From Lachnospira sp900551945 (lineage in GTDB: Bacteria; Bacillota; Clostridia; Lachnospirales; Lachnospiraceae): 64,000 nt of DNA. The translations under genes and the position numbers were made by a program. Below, piece after piece: positions 1 to 9,123 of the stretch (positions are counted from its first letter, which is position 1; every line of letters begins with the position of its first letter). Where the stretch lies: NCBI GenBank assembly GCA_048380335.1, contig DBFCCI010000022.1, forward strand, positions 33,108 through 97,107. The letters are read 5' to 3'. The notes below the pieces were generated by a model. It was not told the origin of the DNA. It did not search any database and saw nothing but the letters and a program-made list of their open reading frames with translations.

Positions 1-324
1 GAAGAAATCTTATACAGACAGCTTATGGAGTATCCCCCAGTGTTAAATATGTTGAAAGTCAGCCTGTCTTCTAAGAAGGAAGATGAGCTTGAAGAAGTAG
101 CTGAGTATATAAACCTAAACCATACACAATTTCATGGCGATAATATAACAGTATATGCGCCAGTAAATGCAGGAATTTATAAAATAAATGATATATATAC
201 TAAGTTTATATATGCAAAGTCACAAAGTTATGAAGTTTTGACAAATTTTAAAGACGAGCTTGAGAAGTTGTCAAGAGATAATATTTTATTTAAAAATATA
301 AATATTCAATTTGACTTTAATTAA
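1..324 (+). CDS. priA: Primosomal protein N' (PriA), C-terminal fragment
   Basis: Open from the first base of the window and ending at TAA, so only the last ~107 residues are present; the helicase motifs and zinc-binding cysteines lie upstream of the window. The fragment begins EEILYRQLMEYPP, resembling the segment after the PriA helicase core in which the motif R-x-x-x-YPP is typical. The mixed alpha/beta tail after it (an Asn-rich stretch, then KINDIYTKFIYAK) fits the PriA C-terminal domain. PriA restarts stalled replication forks. Its position directly before def and fmt matches the priA-def-fmt order common in Firmicutes. The call rests on that tail and the gene order. Confidence 0.75.
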   Translation, partial: EEILYRQLMEYPPVLNMLKVSLSSKKEDELEEVAEYINLNHTQFHGDNITVYAPVNAGIYKINDIYTKFIYAKSQSYEVLTNFKDELEKLSRDNILFKNINIQFDFN

Positions 325-417
325 TATTAGCTAGGTAGAAGCAGATTGTAAATATTTGCTTTACTTAATATAATAAAATTAGTTATAAAAATAAATAGAT
401 AGAAAGAAGGAAAAACA

Positions 418-891
418 ATGGCAATTAGAAATGTAAGAACAATTGGTGATGAAATATTAACAAAAAAGGCAAAAGAAGTGACAGAAATGACTCCTAGAAT
501 ACAAGAACTTATTGACGATATGTTTGATACAATGTATGAGTCAGAGGGTGTGGGACTTGCAGCACCACAGGTTGGTATTAGAAAGAGAATAGTTGTAATT
601 GACTGTGGCGAGCAACCTTATGTACTTATTAACCCAGTAATTCTTGAAACAAGCGGTGAGCAGACTGGTTATGAGGGTTGTCTTTCTGTTCCAGGAAAGG
701 TTGGAACTGTTACAAGACCTAATTATGCAAAGGTTAAGGCACTTAATGAAAATATGGAAGAATATATTATTGAAGGTACAGAACTTCTTGCAAGATGTCT
801 TTGCCATGAAATAGACCATCTTGAGGGTAAGCTTTATGTAGACCTTGTAGAAGGTGGACTTAAAGATACTGAAAATGTAGAAGAAGAATAA
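418..891 (+). CDS. def: Peptide deformylase
   Basis: 157 residues, normal for type 1 deformylases. It removes the N-formyl group from nascent proteins in the cytoplasm. All three motifs are visible: GLAAPQVG at about residues 46-53, EGCLS at about 85-89 (Cys is a metal ligand) and HEIDH at about 130-134 (two His ligands and the catalytic Glu). The first His replaces the usual Gln of QEMDH-type motifs but keeps the H-E-x-x-H core. The start is preceded by AGAAAGAAGG. It lies between priA and fmt, whose product adds the formyl group, so the two steps are neighbours. Confidence 0.96.
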   Translation: MAIRNVRTIGDEILTKKAKEVTEMTPRIQELIDDMFDTMYESEGVGLAAPQVGIRKRIVVIDCGEQPYVLINPVILETSGEQTGYEGCLSVPGKVGTVTRPNYAKVKALNENMEEYIIEGTELLARCLCHEIDHLEGKLYVDLVEGGLKDTENVEEE

Positions 892-1047
892 ATATTAATT
901 AAGTTTATATAAATTTTATTTGAATATATTTATTATATTTGATATACTAATAATATTATAAATAAATATTAGACACGATTAAATATTCTACATATCTATT
1001 ATTTGGAGTAAAATTAATTGTAAGTAAGTGACAAACAATTAAAATTT

Positions 1048-1152
1048 AGGAAAGGAAAAACTATTTAGATGAACCTATATATAATCAAGCAAATGAATTT
1101 ATAGGGGTTGTAACAAATCATCTAGCATATACATACATTTGTATATGTTTTT
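1048..1152 (+). promoter_or_regulatory. Structured leader between def and fmt
   Basis: The 275-bp gap between def and fmt holds no plausible gene (the only ATG after the Shine-Dalgarno-like AGGAAAGGAAAA gives 11 codons). The motif at 1048-1067 recurs before the zinc peptidase and uxuA. Nested complementary segments follow: TAGATGA with TCATCTA, and AACCTATA with TATAGGGGTT. A CATATAC/GTATATG hairpin with five Ts (1126-1152) ends 14 bases before fmt. It looks like a folded 5' leader or weak attenuator. This is inferred from base pairing read by eye. Confidence 0.35.
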
Positions 1153-1166
1153 AGTAGCGAAAGAAT

Positions 1167-2123
1167 ATGAATGTTGTATTTATGGGAACACCTGATTTTT
1201 CAGTTGGCACTCTTGAAGAAATAATTAAGGCAGGGCATACAGTAAGTGCAGTTGTTACACAACCAGACAAGCCAAAGGGCAGAGGTGGTGCAGTTGCAAT
1301 GTCACCAGTTAAGGAAGTAGCACTTAAAAATGGTTTAACAGTATTACAACCAGTAAAAGCTTCTAATCCTGAGTTTGTTGAAGAATTAAGAGGTTATAAT
1401 CCTGATGTAATAGTGGTTGTGGCTTTCGGACAACTTCTTCCAAAAGCAATAATTGATATGCCAAAGTATGGCTGTATCAATGTTCATGCGTCACTTCTTC
1501 CTAAATATAGAGGTGCGTCACCTATACAGTGGGCAGTAATAGATGACTGTGAATATTCAGGTGTAACAACTATGCAGATGAATGAAGGTCTTGATACAGG
1601 AGATATTCTTCTTGTAGAAAAGGTCAAGCTAGATAAAAAAGAAACTGCAGGAAGTCTTTTTGACAAATTAAGTGAAGTTGGTGCAAAACTTTTAGTTGAT
1701 ACATTAAAACAAAAAGAAGCGGGTACAATAAAGCCAGTAGTGCAAAATGACAGCGAAGCAACTTATGTTAAGATGATAAATAAGTCTTTTGGTGAGATAG
1801 ATTTTAACCTTTCGGCTAAAAGAATTGAGTGTCTTATAAGAGGGCTTAATCCATGGCCAAGTGCATACACACATCTTAATGGAAAAATGCTTAAGATATG
1901 GGACGCAGATGTGTGCGAAGATGAAGAAAATTCAACAGATAATGCTGTTGGAACAGTAACAAAAGTAAATAAAAATTCATTTGTTGTAAAGTGTGGTGAT
2001 GGTTCACTTATAATTAATGAAGTTCAGCTTGAAGGCAAGAAAAGAATGGACGCAGGTTCATTTTTAAGAGGAAATGGTCTTGAAGTGGGAACGGTTCTAA
2101 GTAGTTTAAATGCTAATAAGTAA
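1167..2123 (+). CDS. fmt: Methionyl-tRNA formyltransferase
   Basis: 318 residues, the usual length. It formylates initiator Met-tRNA using 10-formyl-tetrahydrofolate. The N-terminal Rossmann-like domain opens with VVFMGTPDFSV; the folate-binding and catalytic segment INVHASLLPKYRGASPIQ lies around residues 105-122 and TGDILL around 147-152; residues ~205-310 form the C-terminal OB-like tRNA-binding domain. The ribosome binding site is weak (AGCGAAAG), which fits the structured leader upstream. It belongs with def and the later translation genes rsmB and rlmN. Confidence 0.96.
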   Translation: MNVVFMGTPDFSVGTLEEIIKAGHTVSAVVTQPDKPKGRGGAVAMSPVKEVALKNGLTVLQPVKASNPEFVEELRGYNPDVIVVVAFGQLLPKAIIDMPKYGCINVHASLLPKYRGASPIQWAVIDDCEYSGVTTMQMNEGLDTGDILLVEKVKLDKKETAGSLFDKLSEVGAKLLVDTLKQKEAGTIKPVVQNDSEATYVKMINKSFGEIDFNLSAKRIECLIRGLNPWPSAYTHLNGKMLKIWDADVCEDEENSTDNAVGTVTKVNKNSFVVKCGDGSLIINEVQLEGKKRMDAGSFLRGNGLEVGTVLSSLNANK

Positions 2124-2156
2124 TAAAATATTGCGTTAGTTAGCTTACTAAAAACT

Positions 2157-2198
2157 AGGAAAGGAAAAGTTATTTATATTATTGCTATATAAATAATA
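2157..2198 (+). promoter_or_regulatory. Leader motif plus hairpin before the zinc peptidase
   Basis: AGGAAAGGAAAAGTTATTTA is followed by a small hairpin, TTATTTATA with TATAAATAA, that ends just before a second purine-rich site (AGGAAAAGG) in front of the gene. The first 20 bases nearly repeat the fmt leader and resemble the uxuA leader. Confidence 0.3.
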
Positions 2199-2208
2199 GG
2201 AAAAGGCT

Positions 2209-2931
2209 ATGATTGGTATGTATATGAGATACGGATATGGATATTATTTTGACCCGACATATATATTGATTATAATTGCAGGTGTTATATCACTTTTGGC
2301 ACAGCTTAAAGTATCTTCTGCATTTTCAAAGTATTCAGCCGTAAGAAGTATGTCAGGAATGACAGGTGCTATGGCAGCAGAAAAGATTTTATATTCACAG
2401 GGAATATATGATGTAAGTATACAAAGAGTATCTGGAAAATTAACAGACCATTATAATCCATCTAATAAGACACTTAATCTTTCTGATGCTGTGTATGGTT
2501 CAACGTCAGTTGCAGCCATTGGTGTTGCTGCACATGAGTGTGGTCATGCTATTCAGCACGCAAAAGGATATGCACCACTTTCATTTAGAACAGCGCTAGT
2601 TCCTATTGCTAATATAGGTTCACAGCTTTCGTGGGTGTTTATAATTGCAGGACTTATATTCTCATTTAACAGTTTACTTATAAACATTGGTATTATAATG
2701 TTTTCTTTGGCAGTATTATTTCAGCTTGTTACACTTCCTGTAGAATTTGATGCTTCTAGCAGAGCTTTAAAGTTATTATCTTCAACGGGTATAATGAATA
2801 ATTCAGAAGTGTCACAGACAAAGAAAGTATTATCAGCCGCTGCTATGACTTATGTTGCCGCTGCCGCAACAGCAATTTTACAGCTTGTAAGATTGATTAT
2901 ATTATTCGGAGGACGAAATAATCGTGACTAA
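2209..2931 (+). CDS. Membrane zinc metallopeptidase, YugP family
   Basis: 240 residues. The zincin motif HECGH is at about residues 109-113, with further acidic residues after it. Hydrophobic segments lie near residues 14-34, 140-165, 168-190 and 215-235, so this is an integral membrane protein with a cytoplasmic or membrane-embedded active site. This is the architecture of the YugP/Zn_peptidase_2 group, whose substrate is unknown. The N-terminus is Tyr/Gly rich (MRYGYGYYF). An in-frame ATG six codons later is an alternative start. It overlaps rsmB by eight bases, so the two are translationally linked. Confidence 0.85.
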   Translation: MIGMYMRYGYGYYFDPTYILIIIAGVISLLAQLKVSSAFSKYSAVRSMSGMTGAMAAEKILYSQGIYDVSIQRVSGKLTDHYNPSNKTLNLSDAVYGSTSVAAIGVAAHECGHAIQHAKGYAPLSFRTALVPIANIGSQLSWVFIIAGLIFSFNSLLINIGIIMFSLAVLFQLVTLPVEFDASSRALKLLSSTGIMNNSEVSQTKKVLSAAAMTYVAAAATAILQLVRLIILFGGRNNRD

Positions 2932-4273
2932 TTCAGTTAATTTAAGAGCGATAGTTCTTGATATTCTTATGGAACTTGAAAAGGAAGATACAATGAGTCA
3001 TATTGTAATAAGCAATGCACTTTCCAAGTTCCAGTATCTTGAAAAAAATGAAAGAGGTTTTATAACAAGGGTTGCACAGGGAACAATAGAAAAAAGAATT
3101 GAATTAGATTATGTTATTAATCAGTTTTCAAAGACACCTGTAAATAAGATGAAGCCAGTTATAAGAAACATTCTTGAAATGTCAGTGTATCAATTAAAAT
3201 ATATGCAAAATGTTCCAGCTTCGGCAGTCTGTAATGAAGCTGTTAAGCTTACAGCTAAGAAAAAGTTTGTTAATCTTAAGGCGTTTGTAAATGGAGTGTT
3301 GAGAAATATTTCAAGAAATATCGAAAGTATACAGTATCCAGATAAAAGTAATATCAAACAATATCTTTCAATAAAGTATTCATTTCCAGAGTGGATAATT
3401 TCAATGTGGAGTAAGAAATATACATACGAAGATATTGAACTTATATTAAAGGGCTTTGACGAGAACAAAAAGACATATATAAGATGTAATACAAAGCTTA
3501 CAACTAAAGAAAAGCTAAAAGAAAGCCTTGAAAAGCAAGGAATAACAGTAAATGCAGTTAAAGGTATTGACTATGCGTTTGAAATAGAAGGCTATAATTA
3601 TATTAGTGATATTGATGCTTTTAATGATGGACTGTTTCAAGTACAAGATATAAGTTCAATGTTAGCAGGTGAAGCTGCTTGTCTTAAAGGTGATGAGTAT
3701 GTAATTGATGTATGTGCTTCTCCGGGCGGGAAAACTATTAACGCCGCTTTAAAACTTGATACAGGAAGTGTAAGTTCAAGAGATGTGTCAGATTATAAGG
3801 TATCGCTTATTGAAGATAACCTTGACCGCTTACAGATAGACAACGTAACAGTTAAAGTACAAGATGCTTCAATTGATGATAATGTATCAAATGGAAAGGC
3901 AGATGTAGTTATTGCAGATGTTCCATGTTCAGGACTTGGAATAATAGGCAGAAAGCCAGATATCAAGTATAATTCTAATATAGATAAGATAAAAGAGCTT
4001 GTACAACTTCAAAGAAAAATTCTTGGAGTTGTGCAAAACTATGTTAAGCCACAAGGTTATCTTATATACAGTACTTGTACGATTAATAGTGCAGAAAACG
4101 AAGAAAATGTAAAATGGCTATGTGAAAATTATCCATTTGAAGTATGTGATATTGATAATATTTTGTCAGACAAAGTTACTAATATGCACAAAGATAATAT
4201 ATATGGTACACAATTACTGCCAGGGATAAATAATACAGATGGCTTTTTTATTTGCAGATTAAGGAGAAAGTAA
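2924..4273 (+). CDS. rsmB: 16S rRNA (cytosine-967-C5)-methyltransferase
   Basis: 449 residues, starting at a GTG inside the end of the preceding gene, with GGAGG (2908-2912) before it. Residues ~1-135 form the NusB-like RNA-binding domain and the rest an SAM-dependent methyltransferase. The SAM site is VCASPGGKT near residue 262, the nucleophilic cysteine is in DVPCSG near 334, and the second catalytic cysteine is in STCTIN near 384. It methylates C967 of 16S rRNA. rlmN follows four bases downstream, giving a tight pair of rRNA modification genes. Confidence 0.94.
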   Translation: MTNSVNLRAIVLDILMELEKEDTMSHIVISNALSKFQYLEKNERGFITRVAQGTIEKRIELDYVINQFSKTPVNKMKPVIRNILEMSVYQLKYMQNVPASAVCNEAVKLTAKKKFVNLKAFVNGVLRNISRNIESIQYPDKSNIKQYLSIKYSFPEWIISMWSKKYTYEDIELILKGFDENKKTYIRCNTKLTTKEKLKESLEKQGITVNAVKGIDYAFEIEGYNYISDIDAFNDGLFQVQDISSMLAGEAACLKGDEYVIDVCASPGGKTINAALKLDTGSVSSRDVSDYKVSLIEDNLDRLQIDNVTVKVQDASIDDNVSNGKADVVIADVPCSGLGIIGRKPDIKYNSNIDKIKELVQLQRKILGVVQNYVKPQGYLIYSTCTINSAENEENVKWLCENYPFEVCDIDNILSDKVTNMHKDNIYGTQLLPGINNTDGFFICRLRRK

Positions 4274-4277
4274 AATA

Positions 4278-5315
4278 ATGGATTTAGTTGATATAAAGTC
4301 ATTAAGTTTAGAAGAACTTGAACAGTTTATTGTTGATATAGGAGATAAAAAGTTTCGTGCGGCACAGATATACCAATGGCTTCATCAAAAACTTGTTACA
4401 GATTTTGATGAAATGACTAATATTTCAAAAGGCTTAAGAGAACAGTTAAAGCAAAAGTGCAGGCTTATAGCTTTAGAGCCTGAGAGAGTTCAGGTATCTA
4501 AAATAGATGGGACTTCCAAGTATTTATTTAAGCTATATGACAATAACTTGATAGAAAGTGTACTTATGAAGTATCATCATGGTAATTCAGTATGTATATC
4601 TTCTCAAGTTGGTTGTCGTATGGGGTGCAGATTTTGTGCTTCAACACTTGATGGAATGGTAAGGTGTTTAGAGCCATCTGAAATGCTTGACCAGATATAT
4701 ACTATACAAAGGTTGTCAGGTGAACGAGTTGATAATGTAGTTGTTATGGGGTCTGGTGAACCATTTGACAATTATGATAACTTGCTTAAGTTTATTAAGC
4801 TTTTAAATTGTGAAAAAGGTCTTAATATCAGTGCAAGAAATATAACAGTATCGACTTGTGGACTTGTGCCAAAGATAAGACAACTTGCTGATATGAAGCT
4901 TCAAATAACACTTGCAATATCGCTTCATGCGCCAAATGATGAGTTGAGAAAGACAATGATGCCTATTGCAAATAAGTATTCAATATCAGAAATTATGGAA
5001 GCATGTCGTTATTATATAGAGCAAACTGGAAGAAGAATTTCTTTTGAATACAGTCTTGTAAAGGGTGTCAATGATACAAAAGAGTGTGCAGACCAGTTAA
5101 TAGCTTTAGTCCGTAATATGAAATGCCACATAAACCTTATACCGGTTAATCCAATAAAAGAAAGAGATTATGAACAGTCAGAGAAGAAGTCAATTAATGA
5201 TTTCAAAAATAAACTTGAAAAAAGTGGAATTAATGTTACTATTAGAAGGGAAATGGGTAGAGATATAGATGGTGCCTGTGGTCAATTACGAAAGAGTTAT
5301 ATGGAAGAAAAATAG
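4278..5315 (+). CDS. rlmN: Dual-specificity 23S rRNA/tRNA adenine-C2 methyltransferase RlmN
   Basis: 345 residues. Radical SAM cysteines lie in CRMGCRFC (about 113, 117, 120), and the C-terminal cysteine that becomes transiently methylated is in GACGQLRKS near residue 336. MGSGEPFDNYDN and SLHAPNDELR are further family signatures. It methylates A2503 of 23S rRNA and A37 of some tRNAs through a 4Fe-4S cluster. It is set in the rsmB-rlmN-stp-prkC run typical of Firmicutes. Confidence 0.96.
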   Translation: MDLVDIKSLSLEELEQFIVDIGDKKFRAAQIYQWLHQKLVTDFDEMTNISKGLREQLKQKCRLIALEPERVQVSKIDGTSKYLFKLYDNNLIESVLMKYHHGNSVCISSQVGCRMGCRFCASTLDGMVRCLEPSEMLDQIYTIQRLSGERVDNVVVMGSGEPFDNYDNLLKFIKLLNCEKGLNISARNITVSTCGLVPKIRQLADMKLQITLAISLHAPNDELRKTMMPIANKYSISEIMEACRYYIEQTGRRISFEYSLVKGVNDTKECADQLIALVRNMKCHINLIPVNPIKERDYEQSEKKSINDFKNKLEKSGINVTIRREMGRDIDGACGQLRKSYMEEK

Positions 5316-5373
5316 TATCAAAGAAAAATAAGTCATAAAAGTTGTACTAAAGTTCAACGGAATGGAGGACATA

Positions 5374-6093
5374 ATGAAGGCTCAAGCTGTTACTGATGTT
5401 GGACAGCAACGAAAAGTTAATCAGGATTATGTGTATTATACAACAGAAAAGATAGGAAATTTGCCTAATTTATTTTTGGTTGCAGATGGTATGGGGGGAC
5501 ATAAAGCTGGAGATATGGCATCTAAATATACGGTGGAGAGTTTTGTAAGACTTGTAAACGAAACAAGTCAAAAAGACCCTATACTTATATTAAGTGACAA
5601 CATTAAGACGGCCAATACAATGCTTTTAAAGAAGGCTGAGGAGTCAGAAGAATATAAAGGAATGGGAACTACATTTGTTGGAGCAACAATTAATGATAAT
5701 GTGTTAAGAGTTGTTAATGTGGGAGATAGTAGACTGTATATTATCAGTAATGATATAAAGCAGATAACAAGGGACCATTCTTATGTAGAAGAAATGATTA
5801 TGCGAGGTCAGATAGATAGAAAACAGGCAAGAACACATGAAAAAAAGAATATTATAACAAGAGCAATTGGAGCAGAAGCTACAGTAGAGCCTGATATGTT
5901 TACTGTAGATGTTCAAAAGGGAGATAAAATTCTTATGTGTACTGACGGTCTGTCTAATATGATAGAAGACGCAGATATATTAAAAATAGTAAAAGAAAGT
6001 AATGATATAGACGAAGCAGTTAAAGAGCTAGTAATTACAGCTAACGAAAATGGTGGAACTGATAATATATCAGTTCTTATGGTTGAAATATAA
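5374..6093 (+). CDS. stp: PP2C-type Ser/Thr phosphatase (Stp/PrpC)
   Basis: 239 residues from the ATG at 5374, chosen because GGAGG at 5364-5368 sits five bases before it; an ATG at 5362 would place the ribosome site inside the gene. PP2C metal-binding motifs are all present: VNQDY, VADGMGGHKAGD, VGDSRLY, TDGLSNM and GGTDNIS at the C-terminus. It removes phosphates placed by the PASTA kinase encoded next. The cytoplasmic phosphatase and membrane kinase form the usual pair controlling cell-wall growth. Confidence 0.94.
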   Translation: MKAQAVTDVGQQRKVNQDYVYYTTEKIGNLPNLFLVADGMGGHKAGDMASKYTVESFVRLVNETSQKDPILILSDNIKTANTMLLKKAEESEEYKGMGTTFVGATINDNVLRVVNVGDSRLYIISNDIKQITRDHSYVEEMIMRGQIDRKQARTHEKKNIITRAIGAEATVEPDMFTVDVQKGDKILMCTDGLSNMIEDADILKIVKESNDIDEAVKELVITANENGGTDNISVLMVEI

Positions 6094-6124
6094 AAGTCGT
6101 ATTTTCGGCGGAATGGAAGATTTT

Positions 6125-8203
6125 ATGTTAAGAAAAGGAATGTTTTTAGCGGATAGATATGAAATTTTAGAGCAGATAGGCACTGGTGGAATGTCTGATG
6201 TCTATAAAGCAAAATGTCATAAGCTTAATCGTTATGTTGCAATAAAAGTATTAAAATCTGAATTTAGTCAAGATAAAACCTTTGTTTCTAAATTCAGAGT
6301 AGAAGCTCAATCAGCGGCAGGACTTACCCATCCTAACATAGTCAATGTATATGATGTTGGTGATGAGGATGGAATACATTACATTGTAATGGAGCTTGTC
6401 GAAGGGATTACTCTTAAAAAATATATTGAAAAGAGAGGAAAGTTACCATATAAAGAGGCAATAAGTATAGCAATACAAGTTGCAAATGGTATGGAAGCAG
6501 CTCACAGCCACAATATAGTACATCGTGATATTAAGCCACAAAACATAATAATATCAAAAGAAGGCAAAGTTAAAGTAACAGATTTTGGTATAGCAAAAGC
6601 CGCAAGTTCAGCTACGATTAATTCATCAGCAATGGGGTCTGTTCACTATATTTCTCCTGAGCAGGCAAGAGGTGGATATTCTGACCAAAGAAGTGATATA
6701 TATTCATTTGGTATAACATTGTATGAAATGCTTACTGGTGTAGTGCCATTTGATGGGGATACAACAGTTGCAGTTGCAGTTCAACATATACAAGATGAGA
6801 TACCAGCGCCATCTACATTAGTTGCAGATATTCCTATTGCAATTGATAAAATTGTAATGAAATGTACTCAGAAAAAGACAGAGAGAAGATATCAAAATGC
6901 TTCTGAGCTTATAGCTGATTTAAAAAAGGCACTTGTAATGCCTGACCAAGACTTTGTTAAAATAGCTCCAATGTATGGAACAGCACCTATAAATAATACT
7001 CAAAATATTCAACAAGAAGTAATTAAGCAAGTTAAACCAGTTGAAAGTATAGAAAAAACAGCAAAAGTTGAAAAGGTTGAACCTAAAAAAGCAGATACTA
7101 AGAAAAAGTTTTATGACGATGACAAATTAGATGACAATTATGATGATGGCGAAGACGAAGATATAGAAGATTATTACGATGATGATGAAGAACTTTATGA
7201 TAGAAAAGCAAAAACACAATCAAAAGATATAGACAATGAAAGTAATGATAAACTTGACAAGATGATGAAGTGGATAGGAATGGGAATTGCAGCAGTAATT
7301 CTTATTATAACTATATTTGTAGTTGTCAAGCTTGTAGGAGCAGGTGTTTCATCATCTTCAAATTCAAATAAAGAAACTACAACAGCCGAAGAGACTACTA
7401 CTAAAGATAAGAATAGTGTTAAAGTTCCAGATGTTAAGGGTATGACAGAGTCACAGGCAAAGACAGCTCTTAACAAGGTTAATCTTGGATACAAAGCAGT
7501 TTATGAGTCATCTTCAACAGTAGCAGCAGGAAAGATTATTTCACAGGATATAGAACCAGATACTTCTGTAGATAAAAATACTACGATTACAGTAACAGTA
7601 AGTAGTGGTGAAGAAACAAAAGCTAATATCACAGTGCCAGATGTTTTAAAGAGGGCAGAAGCAGAAGCAACAAGTGTATTACAAAATTATGGTTTTTCTG
7701 TAAATACAGATTATGATTATAGTGATACTGTAGAAGCAGGGCTTGTTATAAGTCAATCACCATCAGCTAACACATCATCTCAAGAGGGTGTAACAGTAAC
7801 TATTGTTATAAGTCGAGGACAAGAAGTTAGAAATGTTACTGTACCTAAAGTAATAGGTCTTGATGAAAGTACAGCAAGACAGACACTTGAGAGTAATGAA
7901 CTTACAGTCAATGTTAATTATGTTACATCGGCATCAAATGTTGCTTATGGTAATGTTATTTCACAAAATTATAGTGCTGGTGCAACTGTACAGGCAGGTT
8001 CTTCAATAACTATTACAGTAAGTCACTATGAACAACCAACAACAACACAAGCACCAACTACAGCAATGCCAATACAGCAGACAACAACAGCAACACAAAC
8101 AACACAGGCAACACAAGCAACTACACAAGCAACACAGGCAACTACACAAGCCACAACACAGGCAACACAGGCGCAAACAACAACTACAACAGTTGCTAAT
8201 TAA
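6125..8203 (+). CDS. prkC: PASTA-domain Ser/Thr protein kinase PrkC
   Basis: 692 residues from ATG 6125, preceded by GGAAG at 6115-6119; an ATG at 6113 and a GTG further up are in frame but poorly placed. Kinase domain about 15-275, with GTGGMSDVYKA, the HRDIKPQN catalytic loop, DFG and SPEQARG. An acidic Asp-rich linker precedes one membrane segment at about 382-404. Three extracellular PASTA repeats begin near 433, 504 and 572, and a Thr/Gln/Ala repeat tail (about 636-692) ends the protein. PASTA domains bind muropeptides or lipid II, so the kinase probably reports cell-wall state. The low-complexity tail is unusual. Confidence 0.95.
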   Translation: MLRKGMFLADRYEILEQIGTGGMSDVYKAKCHKLNRYVAIKVLKSEFSQDKTFVSKFRVEAQSAAGLTHPNIVNVYDVGDEDGIHYIVMELVEGITLKKYIEKRGKLPYKEAISIAIQVANGMEAAHSHNIVHRDIKPQNIIISKEGKVKVTDFGIAKAASSATINSSAMGSVHYISPEQARGGYSDQRSDIYSFGITLYEMLTGVVPFDGDTTVAVAVQHIQDEIPAPSTLVADIPIAIDKIVMKCTQKKTERRYQNASELIADLKKALVMPDQDFVKIAPMYGTAPINNTQNIQQEVIKQVKPVESIEKTAKVEKVEPKKADTKKKFYDDDKLDDNYDDGEDEDIEDYYDDDEELYDRKAKTQSKDIDNESNDKLDKMMKWIGMGIAAVILIITIFVVVKLVGAGVSSSSNSNKETTTAEETTTKDKNSVKVPDVKGMTESQAKTALNKVNLGYKAVYESSSTVAAGKIISQDIEPDTSVDKNTTITVTVSSGEETKANITVPDVLKRAEAEATSVLQNYGFSVNTDYDYSDTVEAGLVISQSPSANTSSQEGVTVTIVISRGQEVRNVTVPKVIGLDESTARQTLESNELTVNVNYVTSASNVAYGNVISQNYSAGATVQAGSSITITVSHYEQPTTTQAPTTAMPIQQTTTATQTTQATQATTQATQATTQATTQATQAQTTTTTVAN

Positions 8204-8229
8204 ATAATTAATAGAAAGTTAGAAGAAAA

Positions 8230-9102
8230 ATGCAGGGAAAAATTATTAAAGGAATAGCAGGTTTTTATTATGTTCATGCCAATGGAGTTGTGTATGAATG
8301 TAAGGCAAAAGGAGTGTTTAGAAATCGCAAGATTAAACCACTTGTAGGAGATAATGTTGATATAGAAGTTATTGATGATGACAAAAGTAAAGGTAATATT
8401 GTGGATATTTTAACAAGAAAAAATGAGCTTATAAGACCAGCATCTGCGAATATAGACCAGGCAATGATTATATTTGCAGTTGCAAATCCACAGCCTAATT
8501 TTAACCTGCTTGATAAGTTTCTTGTTATGATGGATTATCAAAGTGTTCCTACAATAATTTGTTTTAATAAAGCAGATTTGATTACACAAGAAGAACAACA
8601 AAAGTTAAAAGCTATGTATAAAGAATGTGGTTGTACAGTAATTTTTACAAGTACACTGACTAATCAAGGAATTGATGAAATGAAGGAAAAGCTAGAACAT
8701 AAAACTACAGTTCTAGCTGGACCGTCTGGTGTTGGCAAGTCGACAATTACTAATCTTATACTTCCAGAAGCCAATATGGAAACAGGAAGTGTAAGTAAGA
8801 TTGGAAGGGGTCGTCACACAACAAGACATTCTGAGATTTTTAATGTACATGGTGACACTTATATTATGGACACTCCAGGATTTACATCGCTTAATCTTCC
8901 TCAAGTTGAAAAAGAGGATATACATTTGTACTTCCCAGAGTATGAAAAGTATGAGGGAACGTGTAGATTTAATGGTTGTGTTCATGTTAATGAGCCAGAT
9001 TGTAGTGTTAAACAAGCTGTCATTGATGGTGCAATTGATAAGCATAGATATGATAGTTATGTTGATATTTATAATGAGTTAAAGGCACAGAAAAAATATT
9101 AA
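8230..9102 (+). CDS. rsgA: Small ribosomal subunit biogenesis GTPase RsgA
   Basis: 290 residues. An N-terminal OB fold is followed by a circularly permuted GTPase: the G4 motif NKAD comes first (near residue 116), then G1 GPSGVGKST (near 164) and G3 DTPGF (near 215). A C-terminal zinc knuckle CRFNGC-x-H-x5-C completes the family pattern. RsgA helps late 30S maturation. It is placed between prkC and rpe, as in many Firmicutes. Confidence 0.95.
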   Translation: MQGKIIKGIAGFYYVHANGVVYECKAKGVFRNRKIKPLVGDNVDIEVIDDDKSKGNIVDILTRKNELIRPASANIDQAMIIFAVANPQPNFNLLDKFLVMMDYQSVPTIICFNKADLITQEEQQKLKAMYKECGCTVIFTSTLTNQGIDEMKEKLEHKTTVLAGPSGVGKSTITNLILPEANMETGSVSKIGRGRHTTRHSEIFNVHGDTYIMDTPGFTSLNLPQVEKEDIHLYFPEYEKYEGTCRFNGCVHVNEPDCSVKQAVIDGAIDKHRYDSYVDIYNELKAQKKY

Positions 9103-9123
9103 AGCCTTGAAAGGAGTTTATTT

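Noticed and set aside
8041..8200. Short tandem repeat resembling a CRISPR-like or satellite array
   Set aside because: It encodes the Thr/Gln tail of the PASTA kinase in frame, has no constant repeat-spacer spacing and no cas genes are near.
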